Positions 1 through 9,001 of a stretch of 64,000 bases of DNA are shown here, piece by piece. A model generated the notes under the pieces. It was not told the origin of the DNA and searched no databases. It saw only the letters and a list, made by a program, of their open reading frames with translations. The translations under genes were made by a program, and so were the position numbers. Numbering within the stretch: the stretch's first letter is position 1; every line of letters begins with the position of its first letter. This stretch comes from Chitinophagaceae bacterium (GTDB taxonomy: Bacteria > Bacteroidota > Bacteroidia > Chitinophagales > Chitinophagaceae): NCBI GenBank assembly GCA_025360525.1, contig JANYCA010000138.1, forward strand, positions 1-64,000, given 5' to 3'.

Positions 1-513
1 ATTCAGCAGGTTGTAAGCATTGTTAAAAATAGTGGTAAATTTTTCGTTAGTTGTAAGGTCAATTTTTTCTATAGTTTTTGAATAGGTTTTAAAAGAGAAA
101 TTATCCGGATAAAAATTACCCGCTGTAAACCAGGTGGTAATAACCATATCGTATTTTTTCTTCCAGTTATTTAGGCTAGTCGCCTCAAAATAAAAAGCAG
201 TCACTTTATCCTGAATATTTAACTCAGCGATATTTTTAGTAGAAATATCTACACAAGCCTGGGCATTGTCGGTGCCATCATAACTGGCTACCATGTCCCA
301 GATTTCCTTAACGCCGCATAAATGTTTGGGAATTCGGGCATTGCCAATACCAATGTCCAAAATAGAAATTGGAGAGCCTTTTTGTTTGTACAATTCTGTA
401 ATTACTTTTTTCAGTTCAATAAACTCGGCCCATTGCGCCTGTATTAAATATTCCGAAATATAATTAAGATCGAAAGATTTTTTGACGGTATTTTCGTTAT
501 CATACATTGCCAT
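1..513 (-). CDS. Class I SAM-dependent methyltransferase (3' end cut by the window)
   Basis: The reading frame runs from an ATG at 513 to the window edge without a stop, so 171 codons are visible and the C-terminus is missing. The product shows a Rossmann-type methyltransferase core: motif I ILDIGIGNARIPKHL near residues 48-62, an acidic segment with YDGTDNAQA that fits the post-II region, and YDMVITTWFTAGNF, which fits motif IV. The glycine-rich loop should bind S-adenosylmethionine; the substrate cannot be told. A second in-frame ATG lies two codons downstream (505-507), so the exact start is uncertain. No clear operon partner is seen; the next gene upstream on the same strand is an acetyltransferase more than 100 bp away. 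Confidence 0.75.
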   Translation of the reverse strand, partial: MAMYDNENTVKKSFDLNYISEYLIQAQWAEFIELKKVITELYKQKGSPISILDIGIGNARIPKHLCGVKEIWDMVASYDGTDNAQACVDISTKNIAELNIQDKVTAFYFEATSLNNWKKKYDMVITTWFTAGNFYPDNFSFKTYSKTIEKIDLTTNEKFTTIFNNAYNLLN

Positions 514-630
514 AGTTGTAATTTTTAAAGCTTATTTTTTGAAGTTATGTCTCAGAACTATTTTATTTTTTGTTCATTTTGATATTTCAGGTTGAACAGT
601 TTATTCATTGAATTCCTTTACGACAAAGAA

Positions 631-1137
631 TTAAATAGCTATTTCAAATAGGCTTAACCTAATTCCCTGGTAATGCTTTGGCAAAGCATCGGATGATATA
701 GTATGTGACAGTCCTAAAAAAGTAAATCCGCAATTGGTATAATATTTAATCAATTTTTCATTATCGCCCCAGGTATCCATTCTTACAAATTGTTTACCGT
801 TGTTGCGGCCAAAGTTGACTGCCCATTCAATTATATTTTTTACATAACCCCTGCCCCTGTACAACGGATTGTTAACAATTCGGTGAATATAAATGGAAGG
901 CTCTTTATCCTTATTTCCCCAAATTAATGCATCACTAAAAGTTACTGCAAATATGCAGACAATCGTACAATCATCTATCATTTTATATTGCCGGTTTTCT
1001 GCAATTTCTTTTTCTATCAGCAATTCATCAAAGCCCTGCCACTGTTTATGAAATTTAGTTTGTTGATAGGCTATTGCCGCATCGTACAATTTGAGTATCG
1101 TGGGCATGTCTTCTGTTGTGCTGTTAGTTATTTCCAT
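631..1137 (-). CDS. GNAT family N-acetyltransferase
   Basis: A 168-residue protein of normal GNAT length. The acetyl-CoA binding motif A is seen as NPLYRGRGYVKNIIEWAV around residues 91-108, where RGRGY gives the pyrophosphate loop. It is followed by a motif B-like segment, NEKLIKYYTNCGFTFLG, typical of the C-terminal half of the fold. The family transfers an acetyl group from acetyl-CoA to an amine; the acceptor here is unknown. The gene stands alone: a hairpin at 1179-1205 separates it from the TonB receptor upstream on the same strand. The start ATG is the first in frame and has no strong ribosome binding site, which is usual in Bacteroidota. Confidence 0.8.
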   Translation of the reverse strand: MEITNSTTEDMPTILKLYDAAIAYQQTKFHKQWQGFDELLIEKEIAENRQYKMIDDCTIVCIFAVTFSDALIWGNKDKEPSIYIHRIVNNPLYRGRGYVKNIIEWAVNFGRNNGKQFVRMDTWGDNEKLIKYYTNCGFTFLGLSHTISSDALPKHYQGIRLSLFEIAI

Positions 1138-1178
1138 TATTGCTTTTATGAATACAAAATTAATTTTTTAAACAAGAA

Positions 1179-1206
1179 GGCTGGCCTTCAAAAAGAAGAC
1201 CAGCCC
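1179..1206 (-). terminator. Hairpin terminator after the TonB receptor gene
   Basis: GGCTGG-C-CTTC and GAAG-A-CCAGCC form an almost perfect stem around an AAAAA loop, 31 bases downstream of the receptor stop codon. On the minus strand it is followed by a weak T-rich stretch (TTCTTGTTT). It probably ends the receptor transcript. Confidence 0.55.
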
Positions 1207-1236
1207 TGTATTAAGTAAAAGCCACAATAAACTACT

Positions 1237-4002
1237 TTAAAATTTAAAATTTAAAGATGCCTGGAATATTGTTCCTAACTGGCTGAACTGAGAACCATTG
1301 TAACCTAAAATTCTATACCTGCCACTAAAAGATAAAAAACCTTCCAGCAAACTTTTATCCGCAGCATTTGCAAGGGTAGCTTTTGCGTTTACATAATTAG
1401 GATCGGTAGTATTACCAGTTAATTCCAACTTCCATTTTGGTAAAATATTGAAAAGATTATTTATAGTAACGGAGAAGTTGATTTTATTGGTAAAATCATA
1501 ACCAAGGTTTAAATCTGTAACTACGGCAGGAGAAAATACCTGCTTGATATTTTCCATAATAGGGCCGCCGTTATCAAGATCCTGAAACTTGGTTGGTCCA
1601 AACAAAGTATTATTAAGGTTAACGCTAAACTTATTGATATGATAATCCATTCCCAAAACTGCTTTGTATAATGGACGCCCTTCAATTAATAACGATTTGA
1701 TTTGCGTACTTAAGATGGTAGAACCTCCGTCCTTAATTGCTTTCGGATCGTTGGGGACTCCAATGATATCATTTTTCAGCGTGAAATTGGCAGCCAGGTT
1801 AACACCCAATTTACCTTCTCCCAAATTGATATTTTTATAGTTGGCAACTACATCAATTCCCTGTGTTTTGGTTTTTATTCCATTAATAAAAAACTGAACA
1901 CTTTGCAGATCAAAATTACCTGCTCCTACACTATTGCCTTTCAATATTCTACCCAATTCTGTTGTAGGGTTAGCCAATAAACGGTCGTCGGTTGTAATGG
2001 AAGAACTGTAAACAACCCTTTCTTTAATGGTGATACTGTAAAAATCCAATGTAAAGCTGAAATCTTTGGTTGGATTAAACCCAAATCCAAACGTGTAGTT
2101 ATTTGATTTTTCAGGTTTCAGCAGTGGAATTCCCAATGCCAGCGCCTGTTTGCTCCTGTTATTAAACAAACCGGAAAGCACAATATTTCCACCTGCAAAA
2201 GAAGCTTGGGTTGACTGTGCATATATCTGGTGCAATGTAGGTGCTCTAAAACCTGTAGAAACCGAACCTCTCAGTACTAATTTATCTCCTGATACTTTAT
2301 AGCGTGAAGATGCTTTCCATACCGTTGCAGATCCAAAATCACTGTATTTTTCTTGCCGGATGGTGCCATTGAGTAAAAAGTCTTTAGTTACATCCAAACT
2401 TGCATCAAAATAAGCACCAAAGTTGAAACGGCTGTTGCTAGTGGCATTTTCCTGGCGAATCCCCGGGAACGAATTGGCACCCTCTGCAACATAAGATGCT
2501 GTATCACCTGCAATAATTTTAAATGTTTCCTGCCTTATCTCCGAGCCAAAAGCAATACTGAAATTATCAGTTACAGATTTAGTAATATCATAGTTACCAA
2601 TAAGATTGGTAAATTTATATCCACCCGGTTTAAAAGATGTTGGACTTTTGGCCCCCAGTCCTCGATTCAAGGTATTTTCAACCGTATATAACTGCTGGTT
2701 TCCACCCGTTGTAAAACTTACATCTTGTTTCCATCCGTTACTTTCATTCTTAAAACCAATGGTAGCATTGAAATCAAGCAATTCGCCTTCAAAAGTGGGC
2801 CCATATCCTTTATAAGTTGTACCGGCAGCATGTAATAAATTAAATGGATCTCCTCTCCAATAAGGCGTGCGGAAATTGGCATTACTAATGGCTTTTTTTG
2901 CAACCAATGCAGCATTGCTGTAAAATTGTCCCTTTTCGCCAAGAGGAATACCAAGATTATAATTAAATTTAGCGGCGGTAATTTCACCCGTACCATTTTT
3001 GTTATTACCTGTTGGATATTGTGCTAAATAAGATCTGATAGATGCATCATCTGTAGGATTTCCGCCAAAGGTTGCAATTTCGGTGGGAATGTCAATGATA
3101 CCGGAACGCACCGCATTATTTTGCTGGCTGAAATCAACCGTATAATTAATGAACCCTTTTCCGGCAAAGTTGGCGCCACTGTTAAAAGCCATACCGTAAT
3201 TGCCTCCATCACCTTTGCTGGTAACACCAGAGTTAATGGTTAAAGAACTGTATTCAAATTTGTCTTTTAAAATTACATTCATTACACCTGCAATGGCATC
3301 TGAACCATATTGGGCAGATGCACCATCCCGTAATATCTCTACTCTTTTAATGGCATCAGTAGGAATGGCTGATAAATCTGCACCGGTTTCACCTCTGCCA
3401 GGGGCAAACTGTACATATAATAATGAACTTAAATTTTTTCTCTTACCATTAATTAAAACCAACGTACGGCTAGGGCCAAGGTTACGAATTTCGTAGGGAT
3501 CCAATAACGTGGTTGCATCGTTTACCGGCGTATTAATGGTGTTAAATGATGGAACCCTGTACTGCAAGGCTTTGTCGAAAGAAATCTGCCCGGTTGACTT
3601 TAATGTTTTATTGTCAAAGTTATCAATCGGCAAAGGACTGGTAATTGAAGAACGGGGCATTGAACGGGTACCTGTAAGAATAACTTCCTGCAATGCTTCC
3701 TCAGCCACCACCAAGTTGGCATTCAGTTTTTTTTCGTCACCGGCTGCAAGTGTTACTGTTTCAACAACGGTTTTATACCCGGAACCAGAAAAGGTAATTT
3801 TATAAGTTCCTGGCTCAAACACCAGGCTATAACGACCATCCAGACCTGTTGCTGCGCCGTTGTTAGATGGCTTGGCAGAAACACTGATACCCATTACTGG
3901 CGTACCACCACTGGTAACAATACCAGCAATTTTTTGTGCTTTCATGTTTGAACTAAATAACATTAAAAGACATAAAAAATGGAATGTGAGGAGTTTTTTC
4001 AT
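1237..4002 (-). CDS. TonB-dependent outer-membrane receptor
   Basis: A 921-residue outer-membrane receptor. It starts at MKKLLTFHFLCLLMLFSSNMKAQ, a typical signal peptide; an upstream in-frame start at 4032 would put ten extra residues before the peptide and is less likely. After the signal comes a carboxypeptidase regulatory-like domain (about residues 25-105, with GLDGRYSLVFEPGTYKITFSG). A plug domain follows, with a GPSRTLVLINGKRK segment and the VEILRDGASAQYGSDAIAGV motif near residues 220-245. The rest is a beta barrel ending in Phe (LNFKF). There is no SusD partner, so it is not a standard polysaccharide utilisation pair. The plug sequence resembles receptors for small organic ligands or chelates, but the substrate is unknown. 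Energy would come from TonB-ExbBD in the inner membrane. Confidence 0.92.
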   Translation of the reverse strand: MKKLLTFHFLCLLMLFSSNMKAQKIAGIVTSGGTPVMGISVSAKPSNNGAATGLDGRYSLVFEPGTYKITFSGSGYKTVVETVTLAAGDEKKLNANLVVAEEALQEVILTGTRSMPRSSITSPLPIDNFDNKTLKSTGQISFDKALQYRVPSFNTINTPVNDATTLLDPYEIRNLGPSRTLVLINGKRKNLSSLLYVQFAPGRGETGADLSAIPTDAIKRVEILRDGASAQYGSDAIAGVMNVILKDKFEYSSLTINSGVTSKGDGGNYGMAFNSGANFAGKGFINYTVDFSQQNNAVRSGIIDIPTEIATFGGNPTDDASIRSYLAQYPTGNNKNGTGEITAAKFNYNLGIPLGEKGQFYSNAALVAKKAISNANFRTPYWRGDPFNLLHAAGTTYKGYGPTFEGELLDFNATIGFKNESNGWKQDVSFTTGGNQQLYTVENTLNRGLGAKSPTSFKPGGYKFTNLIGNYDITKSVTDNFSIAFGSEIRQETFKIIAGDTASYVAEGANSFPGIRQENATSNSRFNFGAYFDASLDVTKDFLLNGTIRQEKYSDFGSATVWKASSRYKVSGDKLVLRGSVSTGFRAPTLHQIYAQSTQASFAGGNIVLSGLFNNRSKQALALGIPLLKPEKSNNYTFGFGFNPTKDFSFTLDFYSITIKERVVYSSSITTDDRLLANPTTELGRILKGNSVGAGNFDLQSVQFFINGIKTKTQGIDVVANYKNINLGEGKLGVNLAANFTLKNDIIGVPNDPKAIKDGGSTILSTQIKSLLIEGRPLYKAVLGMDYHINKFSVNLNNTLFGPTKFQDLDNGGPIMENIKQVFSPAVVTDLNLGYDFTNKINFSVTINNLFNILPKWKLELTGNTTDPNYVNAKATLANAADKSLLEGFLSFSGRYRILGYNGSQFSQLGTIFQASLNFKF

Positions 4003-4445
4003 GTATGAAGTTTTGGTTATAAATATTAACACAATTTAAACAAAAGTGTTCAAAACAAGCGTTTTTAACAAAAGTTGTTATATAGCAGATATTCACTATT
4101 TTGTATACGTAATGAAAACTTGTTGTAAAACGATTATACAATTTATCGTCTTTATATTATAGGCTGGGTTTAAAATGACTAGCAGCCGTGACATTCGCTC
4201 AAAACTTCCTACAACCAAAAACATTTGCGTAACTATTACTACTATTTACAAAAAATGTTTTTCAATTAACTGGTACCCATATGTTTTTTTTATGACATAA
4301 ACCAGTAAAAAAACAGTACTAAATTTTGCACCTGGAAAATGCCTTCAAAAAAATTGATGTTGTATTTTATCACACTATTTTATATTTTTCGGCTGACTAT
4401 AAAGTTGTCGCCAATTAATTCTATTGTTAATCGTAAATTTTTATC
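4003..4445. other. Divergent intergenic region, TonB receptor / DinB gene
   Basis: An AT-rich 443 bp stretch between two divergently transcribed genes; it must hold both promoters. A TAAATTTTGC sequence near 4319-4328 resembles the Bacteroidota -7 box but has one extra base. I see no RNA gene, repeat or convincing small reading frame. Confidence 0.5.
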
Positions 4446-5054
4446 ATGAAAAAATTATTAGTTTTTGTAGCAATTCTTGCAGGATTTTCATTTATGCCAG
4501 CAGGTAACGGTGTATCCAAAAATGAAAAAAAATCAGCAGCAAAGTTTTTAAAAACCACGGAAAAAGACGTGCTGGCTTCCATTAAAGGCCTTAGTGAAGC
4601 ACAACTTAAATACAAGCCTGCAGTTGATAAATGGAGTGTAGAAGATTGTATGAAACATATTGCGGCAACTGAAATCGGTCTTTGGAAAATGACTGAAGGC
4701 ACCATAAATGGGGCCGCCAACCCTGAGAAAAGAAGCGATATTAAAATGACGGATGAGGAAGTGATGAAGAACATTGAAAACCGCACCAATAAAATAAAAA
4801 CGTTTCCCCCTTTTGAACCCCAGAATACTGGTTTTGCAACATTAAATAATGCCGTTAATTCATTCAAAGAAAACAGGGGTAAGCTCATTGTTTATATCAA
4901 ACACTCCGAGGCTGATCTTCGGAATCATGTTGCAACATTGCCTGTCGGAAGTTTTGACAGTTACCAAATGATATTATTTATCGGCGCACACAGCAACCGG
5001 CATATGCAACAAATAGAGGAAGTAAAGGCTGATCCCGGGTTTCCAAAAAATTAA
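4446..5054 (+). CDS. DinB superfamily protein, probably exported
   Basis: A 202-residue protein with an N-terminal hydrophobic stretch (MKKLLVFVAILAGFSFMPAG) that reads as a signal peptide. It is followed by a DinB-like four-helix bundle. The sequence LKYKPAVDKWSVEDCMKHIAATE around residues 55-78 and GAHSNRHMQQIEEV near the C-terminus carry the three His positions that bind a divalent metal in this superfamily. Family members include thiol-dependent transferases and many uncharacterised proteins, so the reaction cannot be stated. Export of a DinB protein is seen repeatedly in Bacteroidota. A hairpin with a T tract just downstream (5075-5106) indicates a single-gene transcript. Confidence 0.82.
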   Translation: MKKLLVFVAILAGFSFMPAGNGVSKNEKKSAAKFLKTTEKDVLASIKGLSEAQLKYKPAVDKWSVEDCMKHIAATEIGLWKMTEGTINGAANPEKRSDIKMTDEEVMKNIENRTNKIKTFPPFEPQNTGFATLNNAVNSFKENRGKLIVYIKHSEADLRNHVATLPVGSFDSYQMILFIGAHSNRHMQQIEEVKADPGFPKN

Positions 5055-5074
5055 CTGCGGTAAAATATATTTGT

Positions 5075-5106
5075 AAAAAAGCACGGGCTTATGCTTGTGC
5101 TTTTTT
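5075..5106 (+). terminator. Rho-independent terminator after the DinB gene
   Basis: AAAAAAGCAC and GTGCTTTTTT pair around a 12-base loop, 20 bases after the stop codon. The A/T flanks make it usable on either strand. Confidence 0.75.
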
Positions 5107-5225
5107 GGGACCAGATTCATTTTGTGGGGAGTAAAAAGAGGTTGATGTTTTTTAGAAAGTTACCATTTTAATAATCGGCTACAGCAGCAACAAATTATTT
5201 TAATGAAGATTAATAATGTATACCA

Positions 5226-5388
5226 GTTACGCCAGCGGCGTAACCTATTTGTAGATAATGAAAGATAAAGTATTTGCCCCAGCGGGGCAACCTACTAAAT
5301 TGGTTGATCTTTTAATTTATCAGGTTGCACCGCTGGGTCAAAATAAATCTAAACTATTTTCTACAAAGAGATTGGCCCGCTGGGGCAA
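5226..5388. repeat. Palindromic intergenic repeat with four AGC/GCT-triloop hairpins
   Basis: Four GC hairpins are set in AT-rich DNA: GTTACGCC-AGC-GGCGTAAC at 5226-5244 (8 bp perfect stem), TTGCCCC-AGC-GGGGCAA at 5274-5290 (7 bp perfect), and weaker ones at 5325-5341 and 5372-5388 with GCT loops. The second pair is roughly the reverse complement of the first pair, including the CTACAAA/TTTGTAG spacer, so the whole is a degenerate palindrome of about 160 bp. It looks like a dispersed intergenic repeat rather than a gene. The rest of the 5107-5700 interval shows no coding potential. Confidence 0.65.
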
Positions 5389-5714
5389 AGGGTGCAAAGC
5401 AGATTAAAATCAATGTGGCTATTCTATTAAAATATGCATATCTGATACATCATACAGACTATAAAATATTTCAAAAACAATGCCTTTGTTCTCTTACTCC
5501 CCACGAAAGGAAGGTGATCCCTTTTTTGTTAGAGATGTAAACCTGTTTCTCCCAAGTAGTCTTTTAATATTACCGATAAAAGATCCACAATGATTTACCG
5601 TTGAACGGAGCGTCGCCAATGAAGGACCACATAGCGGTAATGCCCGTCTCAAAAACAGCTTTAGCAGCCCACAAATAAAATGCTGTTGTGTGGCAAAAAA
5701 ACCTTGAAAAGCCC

Positions 5715-5722
5715 TACCTTCG
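5715..5722 (+). promoter_or_regulatory. Probable -7 promoter box of rpsA
   Basis: TACCTTCG followed by CAGC lies 32 bases before the rpsA start and matches the Bacteroidota TAnnTTTG box at seven of eight positions. No clear -33 TTG is seen at the right distance. The short leader contains CCCCG and CGGGG segments that could pair, which may matter for S1 self-regulation (inference). Confidence 0.45.
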
Positions 5723-5754
5723 CAGCCCCGTTAAAAAAAACCCGGGGTTATTTT

Positions 5755-8037
5755 ATGTCATTTAACATTATTAAACAATTAAACGCAGATGCACAGGAAG
5801 GTGCTGCTTCGCCCGAAGCAGAATCTGCTGCGGTAACAAATGTGCCTGCGACTAATGCCGAGACAATCGGCATTGAAGCTACTACTGCTGAAGTAGTTGC
5901 GGACGAAACTGCTGCCGTTGAACCGGTAGTTGCTCAAGCGCCGGTGGTAGAAAGAATTGTAACACCACACGACGATTTTGACTGGAGTGTAGACAAACGC
6001 AATGTTAGCAGCTACAACCAGGCAGAAAAAGAAAAGTACGACAAAGTGTACGATGACACTTTTAAGCAAATTAATGATGGTGAAATGATCCAGGCTACTA
6101 TTGAGGCCATCACCAAAACAGATGCGGTTGTAAACATTGGCTTTAAAAGCGATGGACTAATTTCCTTGAACGAATTCAGGGATATCGTTGGCGGATTAAA
6201 GGTAGGCGACATCATTGAAGTAATGGTAGTTGAAAAAGAAGACAGGGATGGCAACCTACACCTAAGCCGTAAACAAGCCCGTACAAGTCGGGCGTGGGAA
6301 AGAATTATGGAACTGCACAAAACCGGCGAAATTGTTACTGGTTTGGTTACCAGCAAAACAAAAGGTGGCTTAATAGTGGATGTTTTTGGTATGGAAACTT
6401 TCTTACCAGGATCTCAGATTGATGTGAAGCCTGTAACGGATTACGACCAGTTTGTTGGTAAAACAATGGAATTTAAAGTGGTTAAAATTAATGAGACCAT
6501 CAAAAACGCCGTTGTATCTCACAAAGCACTTATTGAAAGCGATATTGAAGCACAAAGGGCTGAAATTATAGGCAAATTAGAAAAAGGACAGGTATTGGAA
6601 GGTACCATCAAAAATATTACTGACTTCGGTGCATTCCTTGACCTTGGCGGTTTAGACGGTTTATTATACATCACTGATATTTCGTGGGGCCGCATAAGCC
6701 ATCCAAGTGAAGTATTGAAGATGGATCAAAAAATCAACGTGGTGGTATTGGATTTTGATGATGACAAAAAACGTATCAGCCTTGGCTTAAAACAATTGAC
6801 TCCTCATCCTTGGGATACCCTGAGCGAAAATATTAAAGAAGGTGAAGTTGTAAAAGGTAGAGTTGTAAACATTGAAGACTACGGTGCTTTCTTAGAAATT
6901 ATGCCAGGTGTTGAAGGTTTGGTACACGTAAGTGAAATTACATGGGCTAATACACCGGTTAATGCTAAAGAATTCTTTAAACTAAACGACGAGTACGAAG
7001 CTAAGATTGTAACCCTTGACAAAGACACTCGTAAAATGAGTTTGTCTATCAAGCAAATGGCCAACGATCCATGGAGCGATATTAACGTTAAATTTCCTGA
7101 AGGAAGCAAGCATACAGGTACGGTTAAAAACATCACTCCGTATGGCGTGTTTATTGAATTGGCAACCGGTATCGGCGGCATGATTCACATCAGCGATTTA
7201 AGCTGGTTGAAACGTTTTAACAATCCGAACGAATACACAAAAGTGGGTGCTGCTATTGAAGTAATCATTATGAACATCGATAAAGATGGTCGTAAGCTCC
7301 AGTTGGGACACAAACAAATTGAAGAAGATCCATGGAACAGTTTAGAAAGCACTTTCCCGGTTGGTAGCATACACGAAGGTACCGTTATTAAAAAAGACGA
7401 TAAAGGTGCTGTAGTTCAATTGCCGTACGGATTAGAAGGTTTTGCGCCAACCCGTCATCTGTTAAAAGAAGATGGTAAAAACGTAAATGCAGATGAAATT
7501 GCGCAATTCATGGTAATTGAATTTGACCGCAACGACAAACGCATTGTTCTAAGCCACACCCGCCTGTGGGAACAAGCAATGGAAGAAGTAAAGCAAGCTG
7601 AATTTAAAGAGAAAAAAGCAGATGCTGAAGTAACCAAGAAAGCAGTTAAAAACCTGCAAAGCAAAGTAGAGAAATCTACCCTTGGCGATATCGGCGCTTT
7701 GGCTGATCTTAAAGCAAAAATGGACAATGCTGCAAGTACTGCTGCTCCTGTAGTCGCTAAAACCGAAGCCCCGGCTGTTGTTGAAGCTCCGGTTGCTGCT
7801 GAAGCTCCTATTGTTGCTGAAGCTCCGGTTGCAGTAGAAGCACCTGCTGCTGTTGAGGCCCCGGTTACTGTTGAAGCTCCGGTTGCAGTTGAAGCTCCTG
7901 CAGTTGAAGCTCCTGCTGCTGAAGCTCCGGTTGGCAAGAAAGCAAAAGCTGCTAAAGTTGTTGCTGCAGCACCTGCTGAAGATGCGCCGGCTACTGGCAA
8001 ACCATCGGCTACTACTGAAGAACCAACTGCTGAATAA
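5755..8037 (+). CDS. rpsA: 30S ribosomal protein S1 with Ala/Pro/Glu-rich tail
   Basis: The ATG at 5755 (MSFNIIKQLNADAQ) is chosen over an in-frame upstream start at 5680, because the -7 box lies between them. The 760-residue product has an acidic, low-complexity N-terminus of about 85 residues and six S1 RNA-binding domains in series. These begin near GEMIQATIEAI, GEIVTGLVTSK, GQVLEGTIKNITDFGAF, GEVVKGRVVNIEDYGAF, SKHTGTVKNITPYGVF and SIHEGTVIKK. The fourth to sixth are each preceded by a D/HPW signature. The last 110 residues are a degenerate VEAPVA repeat ending in a Lys-rich patch and an acidic end. It binds mRNA on the small subunit and helps initiation, which matters in a phylum that rarely uses Shine-Dalgarno pairing. 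Confidence 0.97.
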   Translation: MSFNIIKQLNADAQEGAASPEAESAAVTNVPATNAETIGIEATTAEVVADETAAVEPVVAQAPVVERIVTPHDDFDWSVDKRNVSSYNQAEKEKYDKVYDDTFKQINDGEMIQATIEAITKTDAVVNIGFKSDGLISLNEFRDIVGGLKVGDIIEVMVVEKEDRDGNLHLSRKQARTSRAWERIMELHKTGEIVTGLVTSKTKGGLIVDVFGMETFLPGSQIDVKPVTDYDQFVGKTMEFKVVKINETIKNAVVSHKALIESDIEAQRAEIIGKLEKGQVLEGTIKNITDFGAFLDLGGLDGLLYITDISWGRISHPSEVLKMDQKINVVVLDFDDDKKRISLGLKQLTPHPWDTLSENIKEGEVVKGRVVNIEDYGAFLEIMPGVEGLVHVSEITWANTPVNAKEFFKLNDEYEAKIVTLDKDTRKMSLSIKQMANDPWSDINVKFPEGSKHTGTVKNITPYGVFIELATGIGGMIHISDLSWLKRFNNPNEYTKVGAAIEVIIMNIDKDGRKLQLGHKQIEEDPWNSLESTFPVGSIHEGTVIKKDDKGAVVQLPYGLEGFAPTRHLLKEDGKNVNADEIAQFMVIEFDRNDKRIVLSHTRLWEQAMEEVKQAEFKEKKADAEVTKKAVKNLQSKVEKSTLGDIGALADLKAKMDNAASTAAPVVAKTEAPAVVEAPVAAEAPIVAEAPVAVEAPAAVEAPVTVEAPVAVEAPAVEAPAAEAPVGKKAKAAKVVAAAPAEDAPATGKPSATTEEPTAE

Positions 8038-8059
8038 TTATTCAAACTGGTTTTATACA

Positions 8060-8091
8060 ATCCCATTGCAGTAATGCAGTGGGATTTTTTT
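8060..8091 (+). terminator. Rho-independent terminator after rpsA
   Basis: ATCCCATTGCA and TGCAGTGGGAT form an 11-bp stem (one G-T pair) with a GTAA loop, followed by seven T residues. It lies 22 bases after the rpsA stop. Confidence 0.9.
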
Positions 8092-8279
8092 GTGGGATGT
8101 GTTTCCGGGATTGAACAAATTTTATAACGATGTGTATTATTTTTTTGGAGACGGGCATTGGGTTTTCATGGCATCATCGTTGTGTCACTCCCTTGTACTT
8201 TTAGTGCATTGGGCAGCAGCTAATAAACTAGTATGCTTAAAGAAGATCAATGCTGCACTCTCCCATCAACATTTATCAA

Positions 8280-8400
8280 TCAGCATTTTCTCATAACTCA
8301 TAGCTCATCACTCATCACTCATAGCTCATAACTAACCACTCAACCACTCACAACTCACAACTCACCACTCACAATTCACCACTCGCCATTGCCCATTCAC
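8280..8400. repeat. Degenerate ACTCATA/ACTCACA simple repeat
   Basis: About 120 bp made of loosely repeated units such as CTCATAA, CTCATCA, ACTCACA and ATTCACC. It is irregular and lacks conserved repeat-spacer structure, so it is a slippage-type low-complexity tract. The remainder of 8092-8437 shows no gene I would support. Confidence 0.7.
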
Positions 8401-8403
8401 CAT

Positions 8404-8411
8404 TACCTTTG
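8404..8411 (+). promoter_or_regulatory. Probable -7 promoter box
   Basis: TACCTTTG followed by C exactly fits the Bacteroidota TAnnTTTG box and lies 26 bases before the ATG of the membrane protein gene. A TTG is found only 12 bases upstream, which is closer than the usual 17-20, so the -33 element is uncertain. Confidence 0.45.
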
Positions 8412-8437
8412 CCAATTAAATACAACCGCTGTTTTAC

Positions 8438-8914
8438 ATGAATAATTTCAATAAATATTTTAGCCTGATGGCGTTGATCATCGCCAGTTTTTTATCCTTT
8501 CTTCTTTTGCTGGTGTTATTTTTTTATGTGATGAAATTGTTTTCGATTGTATTTTTTAGTATCCCAGGCTCTACCAATATTTTTGAAACAGTGATTATAC
8601 TGGTGCCCTATATATTGTATTATGCGGCTTATTATTACCTGGCAAAAAAAATTGCTTTGGCAAAAACATCCATCGCTAAAGTAATGGGTTCGGTATTTTT
8701 AATTGTTGGTACTACCATTGCAACGGTTACACTTGTACTGGCATTTATGCTGTTTTTTAAACTGCATTATCCATGGCTCAAAATATTAGAATCCAATTCT
8801 CATTACGCATTTATTGTACAGATAATTATTATTTTTTTTGCTGCCGGCACCATTGCAAGCGGAGACGCCAAGGAAAAAGACTGGATGGAAAGGGGAAGTG
8901 GTGAGAAAGTTTAA
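8438..8914 (+). CDS. Hypothetical four-helix membrane protein
   Basis: A 158-residue protein that I do not recognise. It has four hydrophobic segments, about residues 9-35 (very Leu/Phe-rich), 48-68, 80-108 and 124-142, separated by short basic loops such as AKKIALAKTSIAK. The C-terminus (GDAKEKDWMERGSGEKV) is charged and probably cytoplasmic. No catalytic motif is visible. A TACCTTTG promoter box stands directly before it and the gene on the other side is convergent, so it is likely monocistronic. Confidence 0.65.
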   Translation: MNNFNKYFSLMALIIASFLSFLLLLVLFFYVMKLFSIVFFSIPGSTNIFETVIILVPYILYYAAYYYLAKKIALAKTSIAKVMGSVFLIVGTTIATVTLVLAFMLFFKLHYPWLKILESNSHYAFIVQIIIIFFAAGTIASGDAKEKDWMERGSGEKV

Positions 8915-8973
8915 AGGCTGAAGGGTGAGGGTGAATGGTGAATGGTCAATAGTGAATGAATCAATTACCCGAT

Positions 8974-9001
8974 TATCAATTATCAATTATCAATTATCAA
9001 T
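8974..9001. repeat. TATCAAT heptamer tandem repeat (4 units)
   Basis: Four perfect heptamers run into the stop codon of the convergent flavoprotein gene (stop at 8997-8999). The stop codon and final asparagine codon lie in the repeat, so unit-number change could slightly alter the protein end. Confidence 0.8.

Noticed and set aside
1237..4002. SusC-type receptor of a polysaccharide locus
   Set aside because: No SusD gene follows and the plug sequence is of another TonB receptor type.
7455..8066. Minus-strand 203-codon frame opposite the rpsA tail
   Set aside because: It is the shadow of the Ala/Pro/Glu repeat; low-complexity (GASTA) translation and no start context.
8090..8296. 68-codon plus-strand frame after rpsA
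   Set aside because: It starts inside or just after the rpsA terminator and runs into the simple-repeat tract; no start context or family resemblance.
8280..8400. Possible CRISPR array
   Set aside because: Units are short, irregular and without spacers of constant length; no cas gene is present. It is a simple-sequence tract.
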